Origin: Megachile rotundata
Taxonomy: Eukaryota; Arthropoda; Insecta; Hymenoptera; Megachilidae
Direction of reading: 5' to 3'
DNA: 64,000 nt
Assembly: GCF_050947335.1 (NCBI RefSeq)
Contig: NW_027473506.1
Span: forward strand, 62,001 to 126,000
Position 1 is the stretch's first letter; the number at the start of each line of letters is the position of its first letter. The position numbers were made by a program, and so were the translations under genes. Positions 43,761 to 58,800 of the stretch are shown here, piece by piece. The notes beneath the pieces were generated by a model that was given only the letters and a program-made list of their open reading frames with translations, had not been told where the DNA came from and searched no databases.

Positions 43761-46720
43761 GACAATTACTATACTTATTACACTCACTATTATCAATCTA
43801 ACTCATATTATTAACCATATTATGCTTATATGATCGACAGAACGCCAATTACTATACTCATTACTCTTATTGTTATCAATCTAACTCATATTATTAGCCA
43901 TATTATGCTTATATGATCGATAGAACGACACTTACTATACTCACAACTCTTATTATTATCAATCTAAATAATATTATTAGCCATATTATGCTTATGTGAT
44001 CGATAGAACGACAATTACTATACTTATTACTCTTATTATTATCAATCTAACTCATATTATTAGCCATACTATGCTTATATGATCGATAGAACGACAATTA
44101 CTATACTTATTACTCTTATTATTATCAACCTAACTCATATTATTCGCCATATTATGCTTATATGATCGACAGAACGCCAATTACTATACTCATTACTCTT
44201 ATTGTTATCAATGTAACTCATATTATTAGCCATATTATGCTTATATGATCGATAGAACGACACTTACTATACTCACAACTCTTATTATTATCAATCTAAC
44301 TAATATTATTAGCCATATTATGCTTATGTGATCGATAGAACGACAATTACTATACTTATTACTCTTATTATTATCAATCTAACTCATATTATTAGCCATA
44401 CTATGCTTATATGATCGATAGAACGACAATTACTATACTTATTACTCTTATTATTATCAACCTAACTCATATTATTAGCCATATTATGCTTATATGATCG
44501 ATAGAACGACAATTACTATACTTATTGCTCTTATTATTATCAACCTAACTCATATTATTAGCCATATTATGCTTATATGATCGATAGAACGACAATTACT
44601 ATACTCATTACTCATACTATTATCAATCTAACTCATATTATTAGCCATATTATGCTTATATGATCGATAGAACGACAATTACTATACTCATTACTCTTAC
44701 TATTATCAATCTAACTCATATTATTAGCCATTTTATGCTTATATGATCGGGAGAACGACAATTACTATACTTATTACACTCACTATTATCAATCTAACTC
44801 ATATTATTAACCATATTATGCTTATATGATCGACAGAACGCCAATTACTATACTCATTACTCTTATTATTATCAATCTAACTCATATTATTAGCCATATT
44901 ATGCTTATATGATCGATAGAACGACAATTACTATACTCACTACTCTTATTATTATCAATCTAACTATTATTATTAGACATATTATGCTTATGTGATCGAT
45001 AGAACGACAATTACTATACTTATTACTCTTATTATTATCAATCTAACTCATATTATTAGCCATACTATGCTTATATGATCGATAGAACGACAATTACTAT
45101 ACTTATTACTCTTATTATTATCAACCTAACTCATATTATTAGCCATATTATGCTTATATGATCGATAGAACGACAATTGCTATACTCATTACTCTTACTA
45201 TTATCAATCTAACTCATATTATTAGCCATTTTATGCTTATATGATCGGGAGAACGACAATTACTATACTTATTACACTCACTATTATCAATCTAACTCAT
45301 ATTATTAACCATATTATGCTTATATGATCGACAGAACGACAATTACTATACTTATTACACTCACTATTATCAATCTAACTCATATTATTAACCATATTAT
45401 TCTTATATGATCGATAGAACGACAATTACTATACTCATTACTCATACTATTATCAATCTAACTCATATTATGAGCCATTTTATGCTTATATGATCGAGAG
45501 AACGACAATTACTATGCTCACTACTCTTATTATTATCAATCTAACTCATATTATTAGCCATATTATGCTTATATGATCGATAGAACGACAATTACTATAG
45601 TTTTTACTCTTATTATTATCAATCTAACTCATATTATTAGCCATATATGCGTATATGATCGGTAGAACGATAATTACTATACTTATTACTCTTAATATTA
45701 TCAATCTAACACATATTAATAATCATATTATGCTTATATGAGCAATAGAACTACAATTACTATACTTATTACACTCACTATTATCAATCTAACTCATATT
45801 ATTAGCCATATTATGCTTATATGATCGACAGAACGACAATTACTATACTTATTACACTAACTATTATCAATCTAACTCATATTATTAGCCATATTATGCT
45901 TATATGATCGGTAGAACGATAATTACTATACTTATTTCTCTTATTATTATCAATCTAACTCATATTATTAGCCACATTATGCTTGTATGATCGGTGGAAC
46001 GATAATTACAATACTTATTACTCTTATTATTATCAATCTAACTCATATTATTAGCCATATTATGCTTATATGACCGATCGAACTACAATTACTATACATA
46101 TTACTCTTATTATTATCAATCTAGCTCATATTATTAACCATATTATGCAGATATGATCGAGAGAACTACAAGTACTATACTCATGACTCTTATTATTATC
46201 AATCTAACTAATATTATTAGCCATATTATGCTTGTATGATCGGTAGAACGATAATTACTATACTCATTACTCATACTATTATCAATCTAACTCATATTAT
46301 TAGCCATATTATGCTTATATGATCGATAGAACGACAATTACTATACTCATTACTCTTACTATTATCAATCTAACTCATATTATTAGCCATTTTATGCTTA
46401 TATGATCGGGAGAACGACAATTACTATACTTATTACACTCACTATTATCAATCTAACTCATATTATTAACCATATCATGCTTATATGATCGACAGAACGA
46501 CAATTACTATACTTATTACACTAACTATTATCAATCTAACTCATATTATTAGCCATATTATGCTTATATGATCGATAGAACGACAATTACTATACTTATT
46601 GCTCTTATTATTATCAATCTAACTAATATTATTAGCCATATTATGCTTATGTGATCGATAGAACGACAATTACTATACTTATTACTCTTATTATTATCAA
46701 TCTAACTCATATTATTAGCC
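43760..46720 (+). repeat. Mixed satellite segment, with a copy of 30.9–31.7 kb
   Basis: Ordinary units of the right-hand set. CACTTACTATACTCACAACTC units appear twice close together (near 43.93 and 44.27 kb). The 82-bp cassette at 45644 and CTTGTATGATCGGTGG at 45980 lie exactly 14519 bp right of the same markers at 31125 and 31461, so about 45.4–46.25 kb is a copy of about 30.9–31.7 kb. The interval 45925–47230 is itself copied to 53893–55198 (offset 7968 = 96 x 83; CTTGTATG at 45980 and 53948). Nothing other than satellite is present. Confidence 0.75.
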
Positions 46721-49700
46721 ATACTATGCTTATATGATCGATAGAACGACAATTACTATACTTATTACTCTTATTATTTTCAACCTAACTCATATTATTA
46801 GCCATATTATGCTTATATGATCGATAGAACGACAATTACTATACTCATTACTCTTACTATTATCAATCTAACTCATATTATTAGCCATTTTATGCTTATA
46901 TGATCGGGAGAACGACAATTACTATACTTATTACACTCACTATTATCAATCTAACTCATAGTATTAACCATATTATGCTTATATGATCGACAGAACGACA
47001 ATTACTATACTTATTACACTAACTATTATCAATCTAACTCATATTATTAGCCATATTATGCTTATATGATCGATAGAACGACAATTACTATACTCATTAC
47101 TCATACTATTATCAATCTAACTCATATTATTAGCCATATTATGCTTATATGATCGATAGAACGACAATTACTATACTCATTACTCTTACTATTATCAATC
47201 TAACTCATATTATTAGCCATTTTATGCTTATATGATCGGGAGAACGACAATTACTATACTTATTACACTCACTATTATCAATCTAACTCATATTATTAAC
47301 CATATTATGCTTATATGATCGACAGAACGCCAATTACTATACTCATTACTCTTATTGTTATCAATCTAACTCATATTATTAGCCATATTATGCTTATATG
47401 ATCGATAGAACGACACTTACTATACTCACAACTCTTATTATTATCAATCTAAATAATATTATTAGCCATATTATGCTTATGTGATCGATAGAACGACAAT
47501 TACTATACTTATTACTCTTATTATTATCAATCTAACTCATATTATTAGCCATACTATGCTTATATGATCGATAGAACGACAATTACTATACTTATTACTC
47601 TTATTATTATCAACCTAACTCATATTATTAGCCATATTATGCTTATATGATCGATAGAACGACAATTACTATACTTATTGCTCTTATTATTATCAATCTA
47701 ACTCATATTATTAGCCATATTGTGCTTATATGATCGACAGAACGCCAATTACTATACTCATTACTCTTATTATTATCAATCTAACTCATATTATTAGCCA
47801 TATTATGCTTATATGATCGATAGAACGACAATTACTATACTCACTACTCTTATTATTATCAATCTAACTATTATTATTAGACATATTATGCTTATGTGAT
47901 CGATAGAACGACAATTACTATACTTATTACTCTTATTATTATCAATCTAACTCATATTATTAGCCATACTATGCTTATATGATCGATAGAACGACAATTG
48001 CTATACTTATTACTCTTATTATTATCAACCTAACTCATATTATTAGCCATATTATGCTTATATGATCGATAGAACGACAATTACTATACTCATTACTCTT
48101 ACTATTATCAATCTAACTCATATTATTAGCCATTTTATGCTTATATGATCGGGAGAACGACAATTACTATACTTATTACACTCACTATTATCATTCTAAC
48201 TCATATTATTAACCATATTATGCTTATATGATCGACAGAACGACAATTACTATACTTATTACACTAACTATTATCAATCTAACTCATATTATTAGCCATA
48301 TTATGCTTATATGATCGATAGAACGACAATTACTATACTCATTACTCATACTATTATCAATCTAACTCATATTATTAGCCATATTATGCTTATATGATCG
48401 ATAGAACGACAATTACTATACTCATTACTCTTACTATTATCAATCTAACTCATATTATTAGCCATTTTATGCTTATATGATCGGGAGGACGACAATTACT
48501 ATACTTATTACACTCACTATTATCAATCTAACTCATATTATTAACCATATTATGCTTATATGATCGACAGAACGACAATTACTATACTTATTACACTAAC
48601 TATTATCAATCTAACTCATATTATTAGCCATATTATGCTTATATGATCGATAGAACGACAATTACTATACTTATTGCTCTTATTATTATCAATCTAACTC
48701 ATATTATTAGCCATATTGTGCTTATATGATCGACAGAACGCCAATTACTATACTCATTACTCTTATTATTATCAATCTAACTCATATTATTAGCCATTTT
48801 ATGCTTATATGATCGGGAGAACGACAATTACTATACTTATTACACTCACTATTATCAATCTAACTCATATTATTAACCATATTATGCTTATATGATCGAC
48901 AGAACGACAATTACTATACTTATTACACTAACTATTATCAATCTAACTCATATTATTAGCCATACTATGCTTATATGATCGATAGAACGACAATTACTAT
49001 ACTTATTACTCTTATTATTTTCAACCTAACTCATATTATTAGCCATATTATGCTTATATGATCGATAGAACGACAATTACTATACTCATTACTCTTACTA
49101 TTATCAATCTAACTCATATTATTAGCCATTTTATGCTTATATGATCGGGAGAACGACAATTACTATACTTATTACACTCACTATTATCAATCTAACTCAT
49201 AGTATTAACCATATTATGCTTATATGATCGACAGAACGACAATTACTATACTTATTACACTAACTATTATCAATCTAACTCATATTATTAGCCATATTAT
49301 GCTTATATGATCGATAGAACGACAATTACTATACTCATTACTCATACTATTATCAATCTAACTCATATTATTAGCCATATTATGCTTATATGATCGATAG
49401 AACGACAATTACTATACTCATTACTCTTACTATTATCAATCTAACTCATATTATTAGCCATTTTATGCTTATATGATCGGGAGAACGACAATTACTATAC
49501 TTATTACACTCACTATTATCAATCTAACTCATATTATTAACCATATTATGCTTATATGATCGACAGAACGCCAATTACTATACTCATTACTCTTATTGTT
49601 ATCAATCTAACTCATATTATTAGCCATATTATGCTTATATGATCGATAGAACGACACTTACTATACTCACAACTCTTATTATTATCAATCTAAATAATAT

Positions 49701-52700
49701 TATTAGCCATATTATGCTTATGTGATCGATAGAACGACAATTACTATACTTATTACTCTTATTATTATCAATCTAACTCATATTATTAGCCATACTATGC
49801 TTATATGATCGATAGAACGACAATTACTATACTTATTACTCTTATTATTATCAACCTAACTCATATTATTAGCCATATTATGCTTATATGATCGATAGAA
49901 CGACAATTACTATACTTATTGCTCTTATTATTATCAATCTAACTCATATTATTAGCCATATTGTGCTTATATGATCGACAGAACGCCAATTACTATACTC
50001 ATTACTCTTATTATTATCAATCTAACTCATATTATTAGCCATATTATGCTTATATGATCGATAGAACGACAATTACTATACTCACTACTCTTATTATTAT
50101 CAATCTAACTATTATTATTAGACATATTATGCTTATGTGATCGATAGAACGACAATTACTATACTTATTACTCTTATTATTATCAATCTAACTCATATTA
50201 TTAGCCATACTATGCTTATATGATCGATAGAACGACAATTGCTATACTTATTACTCTTATTATTATCAACCTAACTCATATTATTAGCCATATTATGCTT
50301 ATATGATCGATAGAACGACAATTACTATACTCATTACTCTTACTATTATCAATCTAACTCATATTATTAGCCATTTTATGCTTATATGATCGGGAGAACG
50401 ACAATTACTATACTTATTACACTCACTATTATCATTCTAACTCATATTATTAACCATATTATGCTTATATGATCGACAGAACGACAATTACTATACTTAT
50501 TACACTAACTATTATCAATCTAACTCATATTATTAGCCATATTATGCTTATATGATCGATAGAACGACAATTACTATACTCATTACTCATACTATTATCA
50601 ATCTAACTCATATTATTAGCCATATTATGCTTATATGATCGATAGAACGACAATTACTATACTCATTACTCTTACTATTATCAATCTAACTCATATTATT
50701 AGCCATTTTATGCTTATATGATCGGGAGAACGACAATTACTATACTTATTACACTCACTATTATCAATCTAACTCATATTATTAACCATATTATGCTTAT
50801 ATGATCGACAGAACGACAATTACTATACTTATTACACTAACTATTATCAATCTAACTCATATTATTAGCCATATTATGCTTATATGATCGATAGAACGAC
50901 AATTACTATACTTATTGCTCTTATTATTATCAATCTAACTCATATTATTAGCCATATTGTGCTTATATGATCGACAGAACGCCAATTACTATACTCATTA
51001 CTCTTATTATTATCAATCTAACTCATATTATTAGCCATTTTATGCTTATATGATCGGGAGAACGACAATTACTATACTTATTACACTCACTATTATCAAT
51101 CTAACTCATATTATTAACCATATTATGCTTATATGATCGACAGAACGACAATTACTATACTTATTACACTAACTATTATCAATCTAACTCATATTATTAG
51201 CCATATTATGCTTATATGATCGATAGAACGACAACTACTATACTCATTACTCATACTATTATCAATCTAACTCATATTATTAGCCATATTATGCTTATAT
51301 GATCGATAGAACGACAATTACTATACTCATTACTCTTACTATTATCAATCTAACTCATATTATTAGCCATTTTATGCTTATATGATCGGGAGAACGACAA
51401 TTACTATACTTATTACACTCACTATTATCAATCTAACTCATAGTATTAACCATATTATGCTTATATGATCGACAGAACGACAATTACTATACTTATTACA
51501 CTAACTATTATCAATCTAACTCATATTATTAGCCATATTATGCTTATATGATCGATAGAACGACAATTACTATACTCATTACTCATACTATTATCAATCT
51601 AACTCATATTATTAGCCATATTATGCTTATATGATCGATAGAACGACAATTACTATACTCATTACTCTTACTATTATCAATCTAACTCATATTATTAGCC
51701 ATTTTATGCTTATATGATCGGGAGAACGACAATTACTATACTTATTACACTCACTATTATCAATCTAACTCATATTATTAACCATATTATGCTTATATGA
51801 TCGACAGAACGCCAATTACTATACTCATTACTCTTATTGTTATCAATCTAACTCATATTATTAGCCATATTATGCTTATATGATCGATAGAACGACACTT
51901 ACTATACTCACAACTCTTATTATTATCAATCTAAATAATATTATTAGCCATATTATGCTTATGTGATCGATAGAACGACAATTACTATACTTATTACTCT
52001 TATTATTATCAATCTAACTCATATTATTAGCCATACTATGCTTATATGATCGATAGAACGACAATTACTATACTTATTACTCTTATTATTATCAACCTAA
52101 CTCATATTATTAGCCATATTATGCTTATATGATCGATAGAACGACAATTACTATACTTATTGCTCTTATTATTATCAATCTAACTCATATTATTAGCCAT
52201 ATTGTGCTTATATGATCGACAGAACGCCAATTACTATACTCATTACTCTTATTATTATCAATCTAACTCATATTATTAGCCATATTATGCTTATATGATC
52301 GATAGAACGACAATTACTATACTCACTACTCTTATTATTATCAATCTAACTATTATTATTAGACATATTATGCTTATGTGATCGATAGAACGACAATTAC
52401 TATACTTATTACTCTTATTATTATCAATCTAACTCATATTATTAGCCATACTATGCTTATATGATCGATAGAACGACAATTGCTATACTTATTACTCTTA
52501 TTATTATCAACCTAACTCATATTATTAGTCATATTATGCTTATATGATCGATAGAACGACAATTACTATACTCATTACTCTTACTATTATCAATCTAACT
52601 CATATTATTAGCCATTTTATGCTTATATGATCGGGAGAACGACAATTACTATACTTATTACACTCACTATTATCATTCTAACTCATATTATTAACCATAT

Positions 52701-52985
52701 TATGCTTATATGATCGACAGAACGACAATTACTATACTTATTACACTAACTATTATCAATCTAACTCATATTATTAGCCATATTATGCTTATATGATCGA
52801 TAGAACGACAATTACTATACTCATTACTCATACTATTATCAATCTAACTCATATTATTAGCCATATTATGCTTATATGATCGATAGAACGACAATTACTA
52901 TACTCATTACTCTTACTATTATCAATCTAACTCATATTATTAGCCATTTTATGCTTATATGATCGGGAGAACGACAATTACTATA
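46720..52985 (+). repeat. 27-monomer higher-order repeat, 2241 bp, about 2.8 copies
   Basis: A clean HOR with copies at about 46720–48960, 48961–51201 and 51300–52985 (partial). Four unrelated diagnostics keep exactly 2241 bp (27 x 83). TTATTTTCAACC is at 46779 and 49020. CATAGTATTAACC has its G at 46961, 49202 and 51443. CAATTGCTATAC has its G at 48000, 50241 and 52482. TATCATTCTAAC starts at 48191, 50432 and 52673. The copies look almost identical. Private differences I see include GGGAGGACG near 48485, ATTAGTCATATT near 52528 and ACAACTAC near 51233. The third copy ends where GATCGGGAG is followed by TCATTACTCATAC instead of TTACACTCAC. Such near identity implies recent amplification. Confidence 0.92.
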
Positions 52986-55830
52986 CTCATTACTCATACT
53001 ATTATCAATCTAACTCATATTATTAGCCATATTATGCTTATATGATCGATAGAACGACAATTACTATACTCATTACTCTTACTATTATCAATCTAACTCA
53101 TATTATTAGCCATTTTATGCTTATATGATCGGGAGAACGACAATTACTATACTTATTACACTCACTATTATCAATCTAACTCATATTATTAACCATATTA
53201 TGCTTATATGATCGACAGAACGACAATTACTATACTTATTACACTACCTATTATCAATCTAACTCATATTATTAGCCATTTTATGCTTATATGATCGGGA
53301 GAACGACAATTACTATACTTATTACACTCACTATTATCAATCTAACTCATATTATTAACCATATTATGCTTATATGATCGACAGAACGCCAATTACTATA
53401 CTCATTACTCTTATTGTTATCAATCTAACTCATATTATTAGCCATATTATGCTTATATGATCGATAGAACGACACTTACTATACTCACAACTCTTATTAT
53501 TATCAATCTAACTAATATTATTAGCCATATTATGCTTATGTGATCGATAGAACGACAATTACTATACTCATTACTCTTATTATTATCAATCTAACTCATA
53601 TTATTAGCCATATTATGCTTATATGATCGATAGAACGACAATTACTATACTCACTACTCTTATTATTATCAATCTAACTATTATTATTAGACATATTATG
53701 CTTATGTGATCGATAGAACGACAATTACTATACTTATTACTCTTATTATTATCAATCTAACTCATATTATTAGCCATACTATGCTTATATGATCGATAGA
53801 ACGACAATTACTATACTCATTACTCTTACTATTATCAATCTAACTCATATTATTAGCCATTTTATGCTTATATGATCGGGAGAACGACAATTACTATACT
53901 TATTTCTCTTATTATTATCAATCTAACTCATATTATTAGCCACATTATGCTTGTATGATCGGTGGAACGATAATTACAATACTTATTACTCCTATTATTA
54001 TCAATCTAACTCATATTATTAGCCATATTATGCTTATATGACCGATCGAACTACAATTACTATACATATTACTCTTATTATTATCAATCTAGCTCATATT
54101 ATTAACCATATTATGCAGATATGATCGAGAGAACTACAAGTACTATACTCATGACTCTTATTATTATCAATCTAACTAATATTATTAGCCATATTATGCT
54201 TGTATGATCGGTAGAACGATAATTACTATACTCATTACTCATACTATTATCAATCTAACTCATATTATTAGCCATATTATGCTTATATGATCGATAGAAC
54301 GACAATTACTATACTCATTACTCTTACTATTATCAATCTAACTCATATTATTAGCCATTTTATGCTTATATGATCGGGAGAACGACAATTACTATACTTA
54401 TTACACTCACTATTATCAATCTAACTCATATTATTAACCATATCATGCTTATATGATCGACAGAACGACAATTACTATACTTATTACACTAACTATTATC
54501 AATCTAACTCATATTATTAGCCATATTATGCTTATATGATCGATAGAACGACAATTACTATACTTATTGCTCTTATTATTATCAATCTAACTAATATTAT
54601 TAGCCATATTATGCTTATGTGATCGATAGAACGACAATTACTATACTTATTACTCTTATTATTATCAATCTAACTCATATTATTAGCCATACTATGCTTA
54701 TATGATCGATAGAACGACAATTACCATACTTATTACTCTTATTATTATCAACCTAACTCATATTATTAGCCATATTATGCTTATATGATCGATAGAACGA
54801 CAATTACTATACTCATTACTCTTACTATTATCAATCTAACTCATATTATTAGCCATTTTATGCTTATATGATCGGGAGAACGACAATTACTATACTTATT
54901 ACACTCACTATTATCAATCTAACTCATATTATTAACCATATTATGCTTATATGATCGACAGAACGACAATTACTATACTTATTACACTAACTATTATCAA
55001 TCTAACTCATATTATTAGCCATATTATGCTTATATGATCGATAGAACGACAATTACTATACTCATTACTCATACTATTATCAATCTAACTCATATTATTA
55101 GCCATATTATGCTTATATGATCGATAGAACGACAATTACTATACTCATTACTCTTACTATTATCAATCTAACTCATATTATTAGCCATTTTATGCTTATA
55201 TGATCGGGGAGAACGACAATTACTATACTTATTACACTCACTATTATCATTCTAACTCATATTATTAACCATATTATGCTTATATGATCGACAGAACGAC
55301 AATTACTATACTTATTACACTAACTATTATCAATCTAACTCATATTATTAGCCATATTATGCTTATATGATCGATAGAACGACAATTACTATACTCATTA
55401 CTCATACTATTATCAATCTAACTCATATTATTAGCCATATTATGCTTATATGATCGATAGAACGACAATTACTATACTCATTACTCTTACTATTATCAAT
55501 CTAACTCATATTATTAGCCATTTTATGCTTATATGATCGGGAGAACGACAATTACTATACTTATTACACTCACTATTATCAATCTAACTCATATTATTAA
55601 CCATATTATGCTTATATGATCGACAGAACGACAATTACTATACTTATTACACTAACTATTATCAATCTAACTCATATTATTAGCCATATTATGCTTATAT
55701 GATCGATAGAACGACAATTACTATACTTATTGCTCTTATTATTATCAATCTAACTCATATTATTAGCCATATTGTGCTTATATGATCGACAGAACGCCAA
55801 TTACTATACTCATTACTCTTATTATTATCA
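52986..55830 (+). repeat. Satellite segment between the two HOR blocks
   Basis: Units here are of known types. The interval 53893–55198 is a 7968-bp-offset copy of 45925–47230, including GATCGGTGG, GACCGATCG, GCAGATATG and ACCATATCATGC units. One extra base occurs in GATCGGGGAG near 55207, right after that copy ends. It is followed by the TATCATTCTAAC variant at 55247, which is 2574 bp (31 x 83 plus the extra base) beyond the last one in the 27-monomer block. No unique sequence. Confidence 0.75.
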
Positions 55831-58800
55831 ATCTAACTCATATTATTAGCCATTTTATGCTTATATGATCGGGAGAACGACAATTACTATACTTATTACA
55901 CTCACTATTATCAATCTAACTCATATTATTAACCATATTATGCTTATATGATCGACAGAACGACAATTACTATACTTATTACACTAACTATTATCAATCT
56001 AACTCATATTATTAGCCATATTATGCTTATATGATCGATAGAACGACAATTACTATACTCATTACTCATACTATTATCAATCTAACTCATATTATTAGCC
56101 ATATTATGCTTATATGATCGATAGAACGACAATTACTATACTCATTACTCTTACTATTATCAATCTAACTCATATTATTAGCCATTTTATGATTATATGA
56201 TCGGGAGAACGACAATTACTATACTTATTACACTCACTATTATCAATCTAACTCATATTATTAACCATATTATGCTTATATGATCGACAGAACGCCAATT
56301 ACTATACTCATTACTCTTATTGTTATCAATCTAACTCATATTATTAGCCATATTATGCTTATATGATCGATAGAACGACACTTACTATACTCACAACTCT
56401 TATTATTATCAATCTAAATAATATTATTAGCCATATTATGCTTATGTGATCGATAGAACGACAATTACAATACTTATTACTCTTATTATTATCAATCTAA
56501 CTCATATTATTAGCCATACTATGCTTATATGATCGATAGAACGACAATTACTATACTTATTACTCTTATTATTATCAACCTAACTCATATTATTAGCCAT
56601 ATTATGCTTATATGATCGATAGAACGACAATTACTATACTTATTGCTCTTATTATTATCAACCTAACTCATATTATTAGCCATATTGTGCTTATATGATC
56701 GACAGAACGCCAATTACTATACTCATTACTCTTATTATTATCAATCTAACTCATATTATTAGCCATATTATGCTTATATGATCGATAGAACGACAATTAC
56801 TATACTCATTACTCTTACTATTATCAATCTAACTCATATTATTAGCCATTTTATGCTTATATGATCGGGAGAACGACAATTACTATACTTATTACACTCA
56901 CTATTATCAATCTAACTCATATTATTAACCATATTATGCTTATATGATCGACAGAACGACAATTACTATACTTATTACACTAACTATTATCAATCTAACT
57001 CATATTATTAGCCATATTATGCTTATATGATCGATAGAACGACAATTACTATACTCATTACTCATACTATTATCAATCTAACTCATATTATTAGCCATAT
57101 TATGCTTATATGATCGATAGAACGACAATTACTATACTCATTACTCTTACTATTATCAATCTAACTCATATTATTAGCCATTTTATGCTTATATGATCGG
57201 GAGAACGACAATTACTATACTTATTACACTCACTATTATCAATCTAACTCATATTATTAGCCATATTATGCTTATATGATCGATAGAACGACAATTACTA
57301 TACTCATTACTCTTACTATTATCAATCTAACTCATATTATTAGCCATTTTATGCTTATATGATCGGGAGAACGACAATTACTATACTTATTACACTCACT
57401 ATTATCAATCTAACTCATATTATTAACCATATTATGCTTATATGATCGACAGAACGACAATTACTATACTTATTACACTAACTATTATCAATCTAACTCA
57501 TATTATTAGCCATATTATGCTTATATGATCGATAGAACGACAATTACTATACTCATTACTCATACTATTATCAATCTAACTCATATTATTAGCCATATTA
57601 TGCTTAAATGATCGATAGAACGACAATTACTATACTCATTACTCTTACTATTATCAATCTAACTCATATTATTAGCCATTTTATGCTTATATGATCGATA
57701 GAACGACAATTACTATACTTATTACACTAACTATTATCAATCTAACTCATATTATTAGCCATATTATGCTTATATGATCGATAGAACGACAATTACTATA
57801 CTCATTACTCATACTATTATCAATCTAACTCATATTATTAGCCATATTATGCTTATATGATCGATAGAACGACAATTACTATACTCATTACTCTTACTAT
57901 TATCAATCTAACTCATATTATTAGCCATTTTATGCTTATATGATCGGGAGAACGACAATTACTATACTTATTACACTCACTATTATCAATCTAACTCATA
58001 TTATTAGCCATATTATGCTTATATGATCGATAGAACGACAATTACTATACTCATTACTCTTACTATTATCAATCTAACTCATATTATTAGCCATTTTATG
58101 CTTATATGATCGGGAGAACGACAATTACTATACTCATTACTCTTACTATTATCAATCTAACTCATATTATTAGCCATTTTATGCTTATATGATCGGGAGA
58201 ACGACAATTACTATACTTATTACACTCACTATTATCAATCTATCTCATATTACTAACCATATTATGCTTATATGATCGACAGAACGCCAATTACTATACT
58301 CATTACTCTTATTGTTATCAATCTAACTCATATTATTAGCCATATTATGCTTATGTGATCGATAGAACGACAATTACTATACTTATTACTCTTATTATTA
58401 TCAACCTAACTCATATTATTAGCCATATTATGCTTATATGATCGATAGAACGACAATTACTATACTTATTGCTCTTATTATTATCAATCTAACTCATATT
58501 ATTAGCCATATTGTGCTTATATGATCGACAGAACGCCAATTACTATACTCATTACTCTTATTATTATCAATCTAACTCATATTATTAGCCATATTATGCT
58601 TATATGATCGATAGAACGACAATTACTATACTCACTACTCTTATTATTATCAATCTAACTATTATTATTAGACATATTATGCTTATGTGATCGATAGAAC
58701 GACAATTACTATACTTATTACTCTTATTATTATCAATCTAACTCATATTATTAGCCATACTATGCTTATACGATCGATAGAACGACAATTACTATACTTA

